NCBI GenBank assembly: GCA_964386525.1
Contig: CAYLSO010000151.1
Location: 1 to 15,281, forward strand
DNA: 15,281 nt
Source of the DNA: CAYLSO01 sp964386525
GTDB lineage: Bacteria > Eisenbacteria > RBG-16-71-46 > DASYSL01
Reading direction: 5' to 3'
The notes under the pieces are model-generated. The model ran no database searches and was not told where the DNA came from. It saw nothing but the letters and a program-made list of their open reading frames with translations. Position 1 is the stretch's first letter. Each line of letters starts with the position of its first letter. Below, piece by piece: positions 1 through 7,685 of this stretch. Made by a program: the position numbers and the translations under genes.

Positions 1-962
1 CGGCCGGCGACGTCGCCTTCGACGTCACCCGGGCCTACTACAACGCCGCCTTCGCCCAGCGCCTCGTGGAGATCGCCCGCGGTAGCCTGGAGTCGGCGCG
101 CGAGCACCTGCGCCAGGTGGAGGCGGGCCGGCGCGAGGGCAGCAAGTCGGAGTTCGACGCGCTGCGCGCCGAGGTGGACGCCGCCAACCAGGAGCCGGCC
201 CTGATCGAGGCCGGCCGCGGCGTCGACCTGACGATGCTGGCGCTCAAGCGCCTGATCAACGTGCCGCTCGATCAGCCGCTGGTGCTGGTCACGCCGCTGG
301 CCTTCGCGGGCGACCTGGTGCCGGCGGTGCTCGAGGACACGCTGTCGGTGGCGCAGCGGCCGGCGCTGGCCGCCGCCGCCGCCGAGGTGGAAGCGCGGGC
401 CCAGGCGGTCAAGGTCTACCGCGGCCAGCACTGGCCGGACCTCTACCTGTCTTCCACGTTCCAGGAGCAGGCGTTCCCCGGCGAGGTCGTCCCCCGGTGG
501 GACGACTTCCGCCGCAACTGGAACGTGGCCGTGCGCCTGTCGCTGCCGATCTTCACCGGCTTGCGCATCGAGGGCCAGGTGCAGCAGGCGCAGGCCGCCC
601 TGGCCACCGCCCAGGCCGGCCGCGACCGCACCCGCGAGCTGGTGGCCATCGAGGCCGACGAGGCGCGCTCCGAGCTGGATCGCAGCCTCTCCACGCTGCT
701 CGCCCGCCGCACCACGGTACGCCAGGCCAAGCGCGCCTTCGAGCTGGCCAACGTGCGCTACACGAACGGCATGTCGACGCAGGTCGAGGTCACCGACGCC
801 CGCCTGCAGTACCGGACGGCCGAGGTCAACGAGGTCTCGGCCACCCGCGATTACCTGGTTTCGTTCGCCCGCCTCGAGCGCGCCATCGGGCACCCCGTGC
901 CTGCCGTGCGCATGCCGCTCGAGGAGGCGACCAAGGCTCTCAACTTGGAAGGGACACGCTGA
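1..962 (+). CDS. TolC-family outer membrane efflux protein (5' end missing)
   Basis: This is the C-terminal 319 residues of an outer-membrane channel that gives the adjacent RND pump its exit duct. The frame is open from base 3 to the TGA at 960-962, so the start and signal peptide lie left of the window; family members are usually 420-490 residues, so about a quarter to a third is missing. What is seen is two long amphipathic helical stretches rich in Ala, Gln, Glu and Arg, the second around bases 560-720, followed by a segment reading NVRYTNGMSTQVEVTDA. That resembles the Y.xG..s..evldA motif found near the end of TolC-family repeats. The stop overlaps the next start (TGATG), so the adaptor is translationally coupled. 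Family assignment is firm; the substrate cannot be told from this part. Confidence 0.9.
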   Translation, partial: AGDVAFDVTRAYYNAAFAQRLVEIARGSLESAREHLRQVEAGRREGSKSEFDALRAEVDAANQEPALIEAGRGVDLTMLALKRLINVPLDQPLVLVTPLAFAGDLVPAVLEDTLSVAQRPALAAAAAEVEARAQAVKVYRGQHWPDLYLSSTFQEQAFPGEVVPRWDDFRRNWNVAVRLSLPIFTGLRIEGQVQQAQAALATAQAGRDRTRELVAIEADEARSELDRSLSTLLARRTTVRQAKRAFELANVRYTNGMSTQVEVTDARLQYRTAEVNEVSATRDYLVSFARLERAIGHPVPAVRMPLEEATKALNLEGTR

Positions 963-2047
963 TGGATACGCGCAAGGCGATGCGGGCGGTGGCGGTCGTC
1001 CTGGCGGCGGCCGCGCTGGCCGGCTGCGGCAACTCCGCGGCGCGCAAGGACGGCGCCGACGACGCGAACGTGGCGCGGCTGGCGCCGCGCGACGTGGCCA
1101 CGGTGGGCCGGGCGGATCTCGCCACCGGCGTGCCCGTGCAGGGCGTGCTCGAGCCGGCGGTGGACGTGAACATCGTCGCTCCTTTCCCCGAAGTGCTCGA
1201 CGCCGTGCTGGTCAAGGAAGGCCAGGCGGTGGGCCGGGGCCAGGTGCTGGCCCGCTTTCGGACGGCCTCGATGGCGCCGGCCGCGGCCGGGGCCGAGGCG
1301 GCGCGCCGCGTGGCGGCCGCCGACCACACGCGCATGCAGAACCTCTTCCAGGAGGGCGCGGTCTCGCAGCGCGACGTGGACGCGGCCGAGGCCCAGCTCA
1401 AGGCCGCCGAAGCCCAGGCGGCGCTCGCCCAGAAGGACCTCGGCGACGCCACCGTCACCGCGCCGGTGGCCGGCGTCGTCGCCAAGCGCTTCGTGCAGAG
1501 CGGCGACCGCGTCGGCGACGGCGATCCCCTCTTCCGGCTGGTCGACACCGGCGAGCTGGAGTTCTCCGCCAGCGTGCCCACCGAGGCGCTGGGCGGCGTG
1601 CGGCCGGGTGCGGCGGTGGCGCTGACCGTGAGCGGCCTGAGCGGTGCGACGGTCACCGGCCGCGTGGCGCGCGTCAACGCCACCGTGGACCAGGCCACGC
1701 GCCAGGTGATGGTCTACGTCACCGTGCCCAACCGCGACCACCGACTGGCGGGCGACATGTTCGCCAGCGGCCGCATCGTGCTGCGCGAGGCCGCGGGCGT
1801 GGTCGCCGTGCCCGGCGCCGCCGTGCGGCCGGCCAACGGCAGCGGGCTGGTGGCCTGGGTGATCGCCGGCGGCAAGGTCGAGAAGCGCCCGGTGACCATC
1901 GGCGTGCGCGACGAGCTGCGCGACCTGGTCGAGATCGAGAGCGGGCTGGCCGCGGGCGAGACGGTGATCGTCAGCCCGATGGAGGACCTGACGCCCGGCC
2001 AGCGCGTCGAGATCGCCGGCGAGGCCAAGCCCGCGGCGGAGAAGTAG
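962..2047 (+). CDS. RND efflux periplasmic adaptor (membrane fusion protein), lipoprotein
   Basis: 361-residue HlyD/AcrA-type adaptor that links the inner-membrane RND pump to the TolC channel in the periplasm. The N-terminus is a lipoprotein signal with lipobox LAGC and acylated Cys22, so it should be anchored to a membrane by lipid. Next come half of a lipoyl-like domain (about 60-100, with VLDAVLVKEGQAVGRGQVLA), a short alpha-hairpin (about 105-160, including QEGAVSQRDVDAAEAQLKAA), the second lipoyl half (DATVTAPVAGVVAKRFVQSG), a beta-barrel domain and a membrane-proximal C-terminus. The start at 962 is chosen because it yields a complete lipoprotein signal, has GGAAGGG just upstream and overlaps the preceding stop. 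The frame is open further upstream to 497, but that stretch is Arg-rich and shadows the TolC gene. Only two bases separate its stop from the RND start. Confidence 0.93.
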   Translation: MDTRKAMRAVAVVLAAAALAGCGNSAARKDGADDANVARLAPRDVATVGRADLATGVPVQGVLEPAVDVNIVAPFPEVLDAVLVKEGQAVGRGQVLARFRTASMAPAAAGAEAARRVAAADHTRMQNLFQEGAVSQRDVDAAEAQLKAAEAQAALAQKDLGDATVTAPVAGVVAKRFVQSGDRVGDGDPLFRLVDTGELEFSASVPTEALGGVRPGAAVALTVSGLSGATVTGRVARVNATVDQATRQVMVYVTVPNRDHRLAGDMFASGRIVLREAAGVVAVPGAAVRPANGSGLVAWVIAGGKVEKRPVTIGVRDELRDLVEIESGLAAGETVIVSPMEDLTPGQRVEIAGEAKPAAEK

Positions 2048-2049
2048 CC

Positions 2050-5000
2050 ATGTTCCTCAGCGATCTCTCCATCAAGCGCCCGGTCCTGGCCACCATGCTG
2101 ATCCTGGCGCTGGTCGTGCTCGGGCTGTTCTCCTACCGCCGCCTGGCCATCGACCAGTGGCCCGACGTCGAGCTGCCCTTCGTCGGCATCCAGACGCGCT
2201 ACCCGGGCGCCTCGCCCGAGGCGGTGGAGCGCGAGGTGACCAAGAAGATCGAGGAGGAGATCAACTCGGTCGAGGGCATCAAGCAGGTGCAGTCGGTGTC
2301 CACCGAGGGCTACTCGGCGATCTTCATCCAGTTCGAGCTCGGCGTGAAGGTCATGGACGCGCTCGCCGACGTGCGCGCCAAGGTGGACGGCATCCGCCAG
2401 GACCTGCCGCGCGACATCGAGCCGCCGGTGATCTCGCGCTACAGCGTCACCGGCCTGCCGATCATGACCTTCGCGGTGCGCGGCCAGGCCTGGCAGCTGC
2501 GCGACCTCACGCGCCTGGCCGAGGAGACCATCAGCCGGCGCATCGAGAACATCCAGGGGGTCGGCAGCGTCGCGGTGGTGGGCGGCCTGCGCCGCGAGAT
2601 CCACGCCCTGCTGCTGCCCGACCGCATGAACGCGCTCGGCGTCTCGCCCGAGATGGTGATGGCGGCCCTGCAGAGCGAGAACGCCGACGTGCCCGCCGGG
2701 CGCGTCGAGAAGGGCGCGCGCGAGGACCTGGTCCGCCTCAAGGGCCGCCTCCGGGAGCCGCGCGACTTCGACGCGGTCACGGTCACCGTGCGCGGCGGCC
2801 TGCCCGTGCACCTCTCCGACGTGGCCCGCGTCGCCGACGCCCAGGAGGAGGAGCGCGACGTCGCCTACGTGGACGACGCGCGCGCCGTCACCGTCGAGGT
2901 GCGCAAGGTCTCGGGCGGCAACACCGTGCAGATCGCCGACCAGGTGCGGGCCGCCATCGCCGAGCTCAACCGCTCGCTGCCCGCGGGCGTCGAGCTGCAG
3001 ATGATCACCGACAACTCGACCTGGATCCGCAACTCGGTGGACGACGTCAAGAAGACGCTGGTCGAGGGCGCCCTGCTCACCATCTTCATCGTCTTCCTGT
3101 TCCTCAACTCGTGGCGCTCGACGGTGATCACCGGGCTCACCCTGCCGGTGTCGGTGATCGCGGCGTTCCTCGCCCTCTACGCCTTCGGCTTCACGCTCAA
3201 CCTGATGACCCTGATGGCCCTGTCGCTGGTCATCGGCATCCTCATCGACGACGCCATCGTGGTGCGCGAGAACATCGTGCGCCACCTCGAGCGCGGCGAG
3301 GACCACTTCACGGCGGCGCGCCGCGGCACCGCCGAGATCGGCTTCGCGGTGCTCTCCACCTCGCTGACGATCATCGCGGTGTTCGTGCCGGTGGCCTTCA
3401 TGGGCGGCATCGTCGGGCGCTTCTTCTACGCCTTCGGCATCACCGTGGCCTTCGCCGTGCTGGTGTCGCTGTTCGTGTCGTTCACCCTCGACCCGATGCT
3501 GTCGTCGCGCTGGTACGACCCCGACGCCGAGGGGCGCGAGCGGCGTGACTTCGTCGGCCGCCGGCTGACCCGCTTCAACGACGGCTTCGCGCGCCTCGGG
3601 CAGCGCTACCGCGGTCTCATCCGCTGGGCGCTGGCCCACCGCGGGCTCACCCTGGGCATCGCCGCCGCCTCGTTCCTGGCGGCCCTGGCGCTGCCGGCCG
3701 TGGGCCTGGTGGGCGGGCAGTTCATGCCCAAGTCCGACGAGGAGCAGATCGGCGTCGGCATCGACACCCCCGTCGGCTCGTCGCTCGCCTACACCGAGCG
3801 CAAGGCGCTGGAGGTGGCGCGCTACCTGCGCTCGCGGCCGGAGGTGCTCTACACCTACACCACCATCGGCGGCGAGCAGCACAACAACTCGGTCAACCAG
3901 GGCCTCATCTTCGTCAAGCTCAAGCCGAAGGGCGAGCGCAAGCTCTCGCAGCAGCGGTTCGAGACGGCGATCCGCGGCGGGCTGGCGCGCTTTCGCGGCG
4001 TGACCGCGCGCGTGCTGCTGCTGGGCATGTTCGGGCAGGGCGGCGTCGCGCCCATCCAGCTCAACCTGCAGGGCCCCAACCTCAACGAGCTGGAGCGGCT
4101 CTCCGGACAGGCCCTGCGCGCCGTGCGCGACGTGCCGGGGCTGGTGGAGCTCAAGTCCACGCTCGAGGAGAAGAAGCCCGAGTGGGTGGTGGACGTGGAC
4201 CGCGATCTGGCGGCCGACGTGGGACTGTCGGTGGGCGCGGTGGGCCGTTCGCTGCGCGTCGCGCTGGCCGGCGAGAAGGCCGGCGACTGGGAGGACCCCG
4301 ACGGCCTGGCGCACGACGTGGTGGTGCGCGTCGCCCCCGAGTACCGCACCTCGCGCGACGACCTGGCGCGCGTGCCGGTGGCCACCGGGCGCATCGACCC
4401 GCGCACCGGCCAGCCGGTGATGGTGCCGCTCGGCCAGGTGACCACCCTGCGCTACGGCGGCGCCCCCAACCAGATCGACCGGCGCAACCTGGAGCGCGTC
4501 GCCACCATCGAGGGCAACTACCAGAACCGCCCGCTCACCGACGTGGTGCGCGACGTGCAGGCGCGGCTGGCGAAGCTCGACCTGCCGCCCGGCTACCGCT
4601 TCGACTTCGGCGGCGAGCAGGAGGACTTCGTCGAGACGGTCGGCTACATGACCGAGTCGCTGCTCCTGGCCATCATCTTCGTCTACCTGATCCTGGCCTC
4701 GCAGTTCGGCAGCTTCACGCAGCCCCTGGCCATCATGTTCTCGCTGCCGCTGTCGCTGTTCGGCGTCACCCTGGCGCTGGCGCTGGGGCGCAACACCTTC
4801 AACATGATGACCATGGTGGGCATCATCATGCTGATGGGCCTGGTGACCAAGAACGCCATCCTGCTGGTGGACTTCGCCAACCGGGCGCGCGAGCGCGGCA
4901 GCGACCGCGCCCAGGCCCTGGTGGACGCCGGGCAGCTGCGCCTGCGGCCCATCGTCATGACCACGCTGGCCATGATCTTCGGCATGCTGCCGACGGCGCT

Positions 5001-5289
5001 GGCCCTGGGCGCCGGCTCCGAGTTCCGCGCCCCGATGGCCATCGCGGTGATCGGCGGACTCATCACCTCGACCCTGCTGACGCTGATCGTGGTGCCGGTC
5101 GCCTACGCGGTGCTCGACGACTTCACCGGCTGGCTCAGCCTGCGCGTCCGGAAGTGGACCACGTCGCCGGCGGAGTACGAGGAGTTCCGGCGTGAGCGGG
5201 AGCAGAAGCGCCAGAGCGGGCAGAAGGCGGAGGCGGTGGCGGGCGGCGAGACCCCGCTCGACGCGGAGAAATCCATACCCGGGCGGTGA
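2050..5289 (+). CDS. RND family efflux pump, HAE1/AcrB-like permease
   Basis: 1079-residue inner-membrane proton-driven antiporter and the engine of the tripartite system. The N-terminal helix (SIKRPVLATMLILALVVLG) is followed by a large periplasmic porter loop, TM2-TM6, a second periplasmic loop and TM8-TM12, the standard RND duplication. The proton-relay residues are all present: Asp400-Asp401 in TM4 (LVIGILIDDAIVV), Lys934 in TM10 (GLVTKNAILLVDF), and Arg964 and Thr971 matching AcrB R971/T978. The adjacent Asp pair, rather than a lone Asp, favours the hydrophobe/amphiphile class over heavy-metal pumps. It is slightly longer than AcrB because of a charged C-terminal tail rich in Glu, Arg and Gln. 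A GGAGAAG site precedes the ATG. Substrate is unknown; drugs, solvents or lipids are all possible. Confidence 0.95.
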   Translation: MFLSDLSIKRPVLATMLILALVVLGLFSYRRLAIDQWPDVELPFVGIQTRYPGASPEAVEREVTKKIEEEINSVEGIKQVQSVSTEGYSAIFIQFELGVKVMDALADVRAKVDGIRQDLPRDIEPPVISRYSVTGLPIMTFAVRGQAWQLRDLTRLAEETISRRIENIQGVGSVAVVGGLRREIHALLLPDRMNALGVSPEMVMAALQSENADVPAGRVEKGAREDLVRLKGRLREPRDFDAVTVTVRGGLPVHLSDVARVADAQEEERDVAYVDDARAVTVEVRKVSGGNTVQIADQVRAAIAELNRSLPAGVELQMITDNSTWIRNSVDDVKKTLVEGALLTIFIVFLFLNSWRSTVITGLTLPVSVIAAFLALYAFGFTLNLMTLMALSLVIGILIDDAIVVRENIVRHLERGEDHFTAARRGTAEIGFAVLSTSLTIIAVFVPVAFMGGIVGRFFYAFGITVAFAVLVSLFVSFTLDPMLSSRWYDPDAEGRERRDFVGRRLTRFNDGFARLGQRYRGLIRWALAHRGLTLGIAAASFLAALALPAVGLVGGQFMPKSDEEQIGVGIDTPVGSSLAYTERKALEVARYLRSRPEVLYTYTTIGGEQHNNSVNQGLIFVKLKPKGERKLSQQRFETAIRGGLARFRGVTARVLLLGMFGQGGVAPIQLNLQGPNLNELERLSGQALRAVRDVPGLVELKSTLEEKKPEWVVDVDRDLAADVGLSVGAVGRSLRVALAGEKAGDWEDPDGLAHDVVVRVAPEYRTSRDDLARVPVATGRIDPRTGQPVMVPLGQVTTLRYGGAPNQIDRRNLERVATIEGNYQNRPLTDVVRDVQARLAKLDLPPGYRFDFGGEQEDFVETVGYMTESLLLAIIFVYLILASQFGSFTQPLAIMFSLPLSLFGVTLALALGRNTFNMMTMVGIIMLMGLVTKNAILLVDFANRARERGSDRAQALVDAGQLRLRPIVMTTLAMIFGMLPTALALGAGSEFRAPMAIAVIGGLITSTLLTLIVVPVAYAVLDDFTGWLSLRVRKWTTSPAEYEEFRREREQKRQSGQKAEAVAGGETPLDAEKSIPGR

Positions 5290-5426
5290 CCGCGGGGCTA
5301 TCTTCGCCGGGCGCGCCCATCCTGTCGGCGGACATCGGCGAGTCCCTCGATACGCTCTGCTTGCTCTTCCGCATCGGGCTGACCCACCTCGTCGAGCACC
5401 TGGCGCTCAACACGGTCGGACCGTAG
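5286..5426 (+). CDS. short reading frame overlapping the RND stop; possible 5' part of an interrupted gene
   Basis: A 46-codon frame opens with GTG inside the stop of the RND gene (GTGA overlap), the same coupling style used elsewhere in this window. It ends at TAG 5424-5426. About 90% of its codons end in G or C, like the true genes here, and the product (with ILSADIGESLDTLCLLFRIG and a second amphipathic stretch, THLVEHLALN) looks protein-like rather than Arg-rich shadow. No clear Shine-Dalgarno is at normal distance; a GGAG lies about 15 bases upstream. The same frame continues without further stops to 5996, so this may be the front of one gene broken by an amber codon. I do not recognise a family. 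Confidence 0.3.
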   Translation: MTAGLSSPGAPILSADIGESLDTLCLLFRIGLTHLVEHLALNTVGP

Positions 5427-5447
5427 CCGTACGCGTGGAACGGGTTC

Positions 5448-5996
5448 GTGGACCTCGCGATGCGCGGCTTCTACGCAACCGGTTGGAGCGCGAAACCCGG
5501 GTCCTGCACACCGAGGCCGCGGGGTGGAAGCCGGCTGTACGCCGCGCACGGCGGAGTCGGCGCACTTGGCCTTCTCCGTCCCGGTGCTCCCGGAACACGC
5601 GGAGGCGGCGCCCAGAGACCGGGCGATCCGTTCCAGGAGTACCCGAACTCGTCGGCCGAGAGGATCCCGTACGGGAAGCCTTATTCCCCGATGGTCAAGC
5701 CCTCGCTGCAGTCATCCGGCTGGCGCCGGTGGTTGGCGGCCCCGGCCCCGCCGCCGACCTGGCCGCACCTGCTGATCGGGGATGACGGCGTGATGCTCTC
5801 GCTGGGGACCGACCGGAAGGTGACCGTGCGCCGCGGCGCGTGTACCGGCTACCTCTGCGGCAAGGAAGGGGAGCGCACTGCCGTCGGGCTCGACGGGTTC
5901 ACCGTGTGCATCGTCGGGGGAGAATGGGTGAAAGGGGATCAGGCGATCCGCGACCTCGATGCGACCTTCCCGAAGGGATTCTGGATCGAAGCGTGA
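5448..5996 (+). CDS. hypothetical protein, possibly the 3' part of an amber-interrupted gene
   Basis: Up to 182 residues from GTG 5448; an ATG at 5691 is an alternative start giving a product of about 100 residues. I do not recognise the family. The first third contains a Gly/Arg/Pro-rich stretch of doubtful quality. From about 5630 onward the frame has strong G/C third positions and a balanced composition: it carries DPFQEYPNSSAERIPYGKPY, then a region with two Cys (RGACTGYLCGKEGER) and a soluble C-terminal section ending KGFWIEA. No signal peptide or membrane helix is evident. The frame is in phase with the short frame 5286-5426, separated only by TAG plus 21 bases, so the pair may be one damaged gene at the end of the efflux operon. 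It converges on the minus-strand gene that ends at 6036. That this region codes at all is inference. Confidence 0.4.
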   Translation: MDLAMRGFYATGWSAKPGSCTPRPRGGSRLYAAHGGVGALGLLRPGAPGTRGGGAQRPGDPFQEYPNSSAERIPYGKPYSPMVKPSLQSSGWRRWLAAPAPPPTWPHLLIGDDGVMLSLGTDRKVTVRRGACTGYLCGKEGERTAVGLDGFTVCIVGGEWVKGDQAIRDLDATFPKGFWIEA

Positions 5997-6035
5997 CGGG
6001 CCACCGGGGCCGCCGACGCGACGTGCGGTCTCAGG

Positions 6036-6578
6036 TCACCAGCCGGGGCGCATGGCCACGGCACGCTGGTGCGCCAGCTCGTCCGACACCTTCTCCAGAA
6101 AGACCCGTGACTCCGCTTCGTAGGCGCGCCGGGCGAGTCCCATCACCGAGCTCGCCACGCCGCTGGAGGAAGTGACGAGCCCGCCCTCGATCGAGATCGC
6201 CGTGCGCGACGGGCCGATCGGGCTCACCCATACCACGCAGCGCGCGCGCACCTCGCCGGCCACCAGGCGGACGAGAAGATGGCGCAGCCGCTTCCAGTTG
6301 GTGACGATGCGGCTCGAGTCCGAGCGGCCGTCCGCGATCGTCCAGTCTTCCCTGTGCAGGACGGCGACGGCCGCCTCGTAGGCTTGCTCGCGGGTCGCGG
6401 TGACGGTGTCGGAAACCGACGTCCCCATGTGCAGCTTCCACTTGGACGCGTCGGGGGGGGGCTCGGCGCCCGCGGACTGGACCGGCGCGAAGCACGCGGT
6501 GGCGCAGAGCATCACCCAGAAGAGCGGGCCGGGGAGATCGGCGCGGGCCGGGCGGAGGCAGGCAGGGCGGGCGTACAT
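6036..6578 (-). CDS. small exported protein of unknown function
   Basis: 180 residues. The ATG at 6578 is preceded by AGGGG ten bases upstream and opens onto a signal peptide: Arg residues, then a hydrophobic core (LFWVMLCATACFAPV) and an Ala-X-Ala site (SAGA, cleavage likely after residue 38). A weak lipobox-like ATAC around Cys29 leaves open a lipoprotein. The mature part starts with three Pro codons written as nine consecutive C, followed by one compact alpha/beta domain (about 50-145: TREQAYEAAVAVLHREDWTI, IVTNWKRLR, TAISIEGGLV) and a C-terminal helix. The pattern of a helix followed by 'I...SGRIVTNWK'-like strands recalls BamC/NlpB-type helix-grip lipoproteins, but this is only a resemblance. 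It stands alone downstream of tmRNA, behind a hairpin, so it probably has its own promoter in 6579-6733. Confidence 0.75.
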   Translation of the reverse strand: MYARPACLRPARADLPGPLFWVMLCATACFAPVQSAGAEPPPDASKWKLHMGTSVSDTVTATREQAYEAAVAVLHREDWTIADGRSDSSRIVTNWKRLRHLLVRLVAGEVRARCVVWVSPIGPSRTAISIEGGLVTSSSGVASSVMGLARRAYEAESRVFLEKVSDELAHQRAVAMRPGW

Positions 6579-6733
6579 GGTCGCAGTACCCCTGAGCGAC
6601 CGCCGCGGGTCCGGATGTTGCCGCGATCCGCCCACCGGGGGCGGCGAGGCGCGCCGATCCACGGTGAAGCAGCCCGGGCCGTCGCGCTGGGTCCCGTAGC
6701 ACTCGGCGAAGGAGCCTGTCCCTGCTAGCAGAA
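6579..6733. other. intergenic region between the exported-protein gene and the tmRNA hairpin
   Basis: No gene is seen here. The stretch should hold the promoter of the minus-strand gene starting at 6578, since a strong hairpin separates that gene from tmRNA. I could not pick out a convincing -35/-10 pair. The only recognisable element is the AGGGG ribosome binding site next to the start. Confidence 0.4.
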
Positions 6734-6759
6734 GGCTCCGAGCCTTGCGGCTCGGAGCC
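6734..6759 (-). terminator. hairpin downstream of tmRNA
   Basis: A perfect 11-bp stem (GGCTCCGAGCC / GGCTCGGAGCC on the minus strand) is closed by a GCAA tetraloop, a stable GNRA loop in that orientation. It lies 20 bases past the 3' CCA of tmRNA. The following bases (TTCTGC) make only a poor U-run, so it could be an intrinsic terminator of low efficiency or a 3' end that limits trimming. Confidence 0.7.
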
Positions 6760-6778
6760 CGGTTTATCGCTATCGAAC

Positions 6779-7137
6779 TGGTGGAGGCGGCGGGAGTCGA
6801 ACCCGCGTCCGAAAGAGGCTTCGCGTCAGGCTCTACGTGCGTGTCCCACCTTTTGAATCTCGCGCTGCTCACCTCCGATGGGCGGGATGAGACCGGCGCC
6901 AGCCTCGTAAGATCTCGCCCTGCCCCCGAGACATGGGCGCGGGCCAGCCTGCCTTTATCGACGCCTGCTCCCGGTCCGACAGACGGGGCCGGGGCAGCCG
7001 TGACTACCTAAGGTTTAGTTAGGCAGCCAGAGCCAACTGCGTATCGGCAGTTGTGGTTTTCCCGATTGTTTAACGAGGCACCGGGACCTCGGCACGCTCC
7101 TCCCGCGTCACCGTCTCCGTCGAAACCACTCGCCCCC
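6779..7137 (-). ncRNA. ssrA: transfer-messenger RNA (tmRNA)
   Basis: 359-nt one-piece tmRNA that, with SmpB, rescues stalled ribosomes and adds a degradation tag. The 5' GGGGGCG pairs with the 3' CGCCUCC (one G-U pair), followed by ACCA. The 3' part carries the hallmark GGACGCGGGTTCGACTCCCG T-arm, and the 5' part the GGTTTCGACGG signature. A PK1-like segment (TGCCGAGG ... CCTCGTTAAAC) precedes the tag frame. The tag reads ADTQLALAA then TAA at 7048-7019, ending in the protease-recognised LALAA. The resume codon is taken as GCC by alignment with the E. coli layout. No clear promoter is visible between its 5' end and the ssb stop at 7190. Its partner smpB is at 12932-13459. Confidence 0.96.
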
Positions 7138-7150
7138 ACTGCGCTAGCAC

Positions 7151-7180
7151 CGCCCGCCGCCGGGGGCGCGGCGGCAGGCG
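7151..7180 (-). terminator. GC-rich hairpin between ssb and tmRNA
   Basis: A 12-bp stem with a 6-base loop begins nine bases after the ssb stop. Read as minus-strand RNA (CGCCTGCCGCCG / CGGCGGCGGGCG) the one irregular position is a U-G wobble, while as plus-strand RNA it is a C-A mismatch, so it fits ssb transcription. It lacks a U-run and ends 13 bases before the tmRNA 5' end. It may terminate ssb transcripts or mark where tmRNA is cut from a longer precursor. Confidence 0.55.
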
Positions 7181-7189
7181 GAAAGCAAC

Positions 7190-7630
7190 TCAGAACGGCA
7201 GGTCGTCTTCGTTCTGGGCGTCCAGATCGGGGCCCGCCCCCGCTCCCGCGAACTCGTCGGCGGGCACGGTGGCCGGCTCCTCGAGCCCCTCCGCGCGCTC
7301 GCCGGCGCGGCCCAGCATGACCATGTTCTGCGCCACGATCTCGGTCGTGTAGCGCTTCTGGCCCTGCTGGTCCTGCCACTGGCGGGTGCGGATCTTACCC
7401 TCGATGTAGATCTGCTTGCCCTTCTGGAGGTACTGGCCGCAGATCTCGGCCAGCTTCCCCCACGCGACCACCCGGTGCCACTCGGTGATCTCGCTCTTCT
7501 CTCCGTTCTTCACCCAGCGCTCGGTGGTCGCCAGGCGGAAGTTGGCCACGGGCTGACCGCCCGCGGTGTAGCGGACCTCGGGGTTGGCCCCCAGATGCCC
7601 GACCAGGATGACTTTGTTGACGCCGCTCAT
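7190..7630 (-). CDS. ssb: single-stranded DNA-binding protein
   Basis: 146-residue SSB that coats single-stranded DNA in replication, recombination and repair. Residues 1-110 form the OB-fold: MSGVNKVILVGHLGANPEVR, FRLATTERW, TEWHRVVAWGKLAEICGQYL and KGKQIYIEGKIRTRQW are typical SSB strands. A short acidic, flexible linker leads to the tip DDLPF, which binds partner proteins. The length is normal for a short-linker bacterial SSB. The frame is open 26 codons further upstream, but family members begin at MSGVNKV-like sequences and a GGAG lies 12 bases before that ATG. A -35/-10 pair sits about 50 bases upstream. Its neighbour is tmRNA; no rpsF or rpsR, common SSB partners elsewhere, is seen. 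Confidence 0.97.
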   Translation of the reverse strand: MSGVNKVILVGHLGANPEVRYTAGGQPVANFRLATTERWVKNGEKSEITEWHRVVAWGKLAEICGQYLQKGKQIYIEGKIRTRQWQDQQGQKRYTTEIVAQNMVMLGRAGERAEGLEEPATVPADEFAGAGAGPDLDAQNEDDLPF

Positions 7631-7685
7631 GTCTTGTTTGGTCTCCGGCTCCCCGCCAGCCCGGCGAGGTCTGCCCTGAACGGAG

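Noticed and set aside
497..961. Upstream extension of the adaptor protein to 497
   Set aside because: The added residues are shadow sequence over the TolC gene, while the ATG at 962 opens a perfect lipoprotein signal with a ribosome binding site.
2157..3548. A second long + frame inside the RND gene
   Set aside because: The product is Arg/Gly/Pro-rich throughout and has no family features; it is an out-of-frame shadow.
1714..4314. A 2.6-kb open frame on the minus strand across the adaptor and RND genes
   Set aside because: It is His/Asp/Arg-rich low-complexity sequence, the expected antisense shadow of GC-rich codons; the + strand gene is a textbook RND pump.
5424..5426. TAG as a pyrrolysine or recoded codon
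   Set aside because: No pyrrolysine machinery or recoding signal is visible here, and a nonsense mutation or sequencing error is far likelier; kept only as a remote option in the finding.
6579..6872. Extension of the small exported protein upstream through the tmRNA 3' end
   Set aside because: The added part overlaps the tmRNA gene and hairpin; the Met at 6578 has a ribosome binding site and opens a signal peptide.
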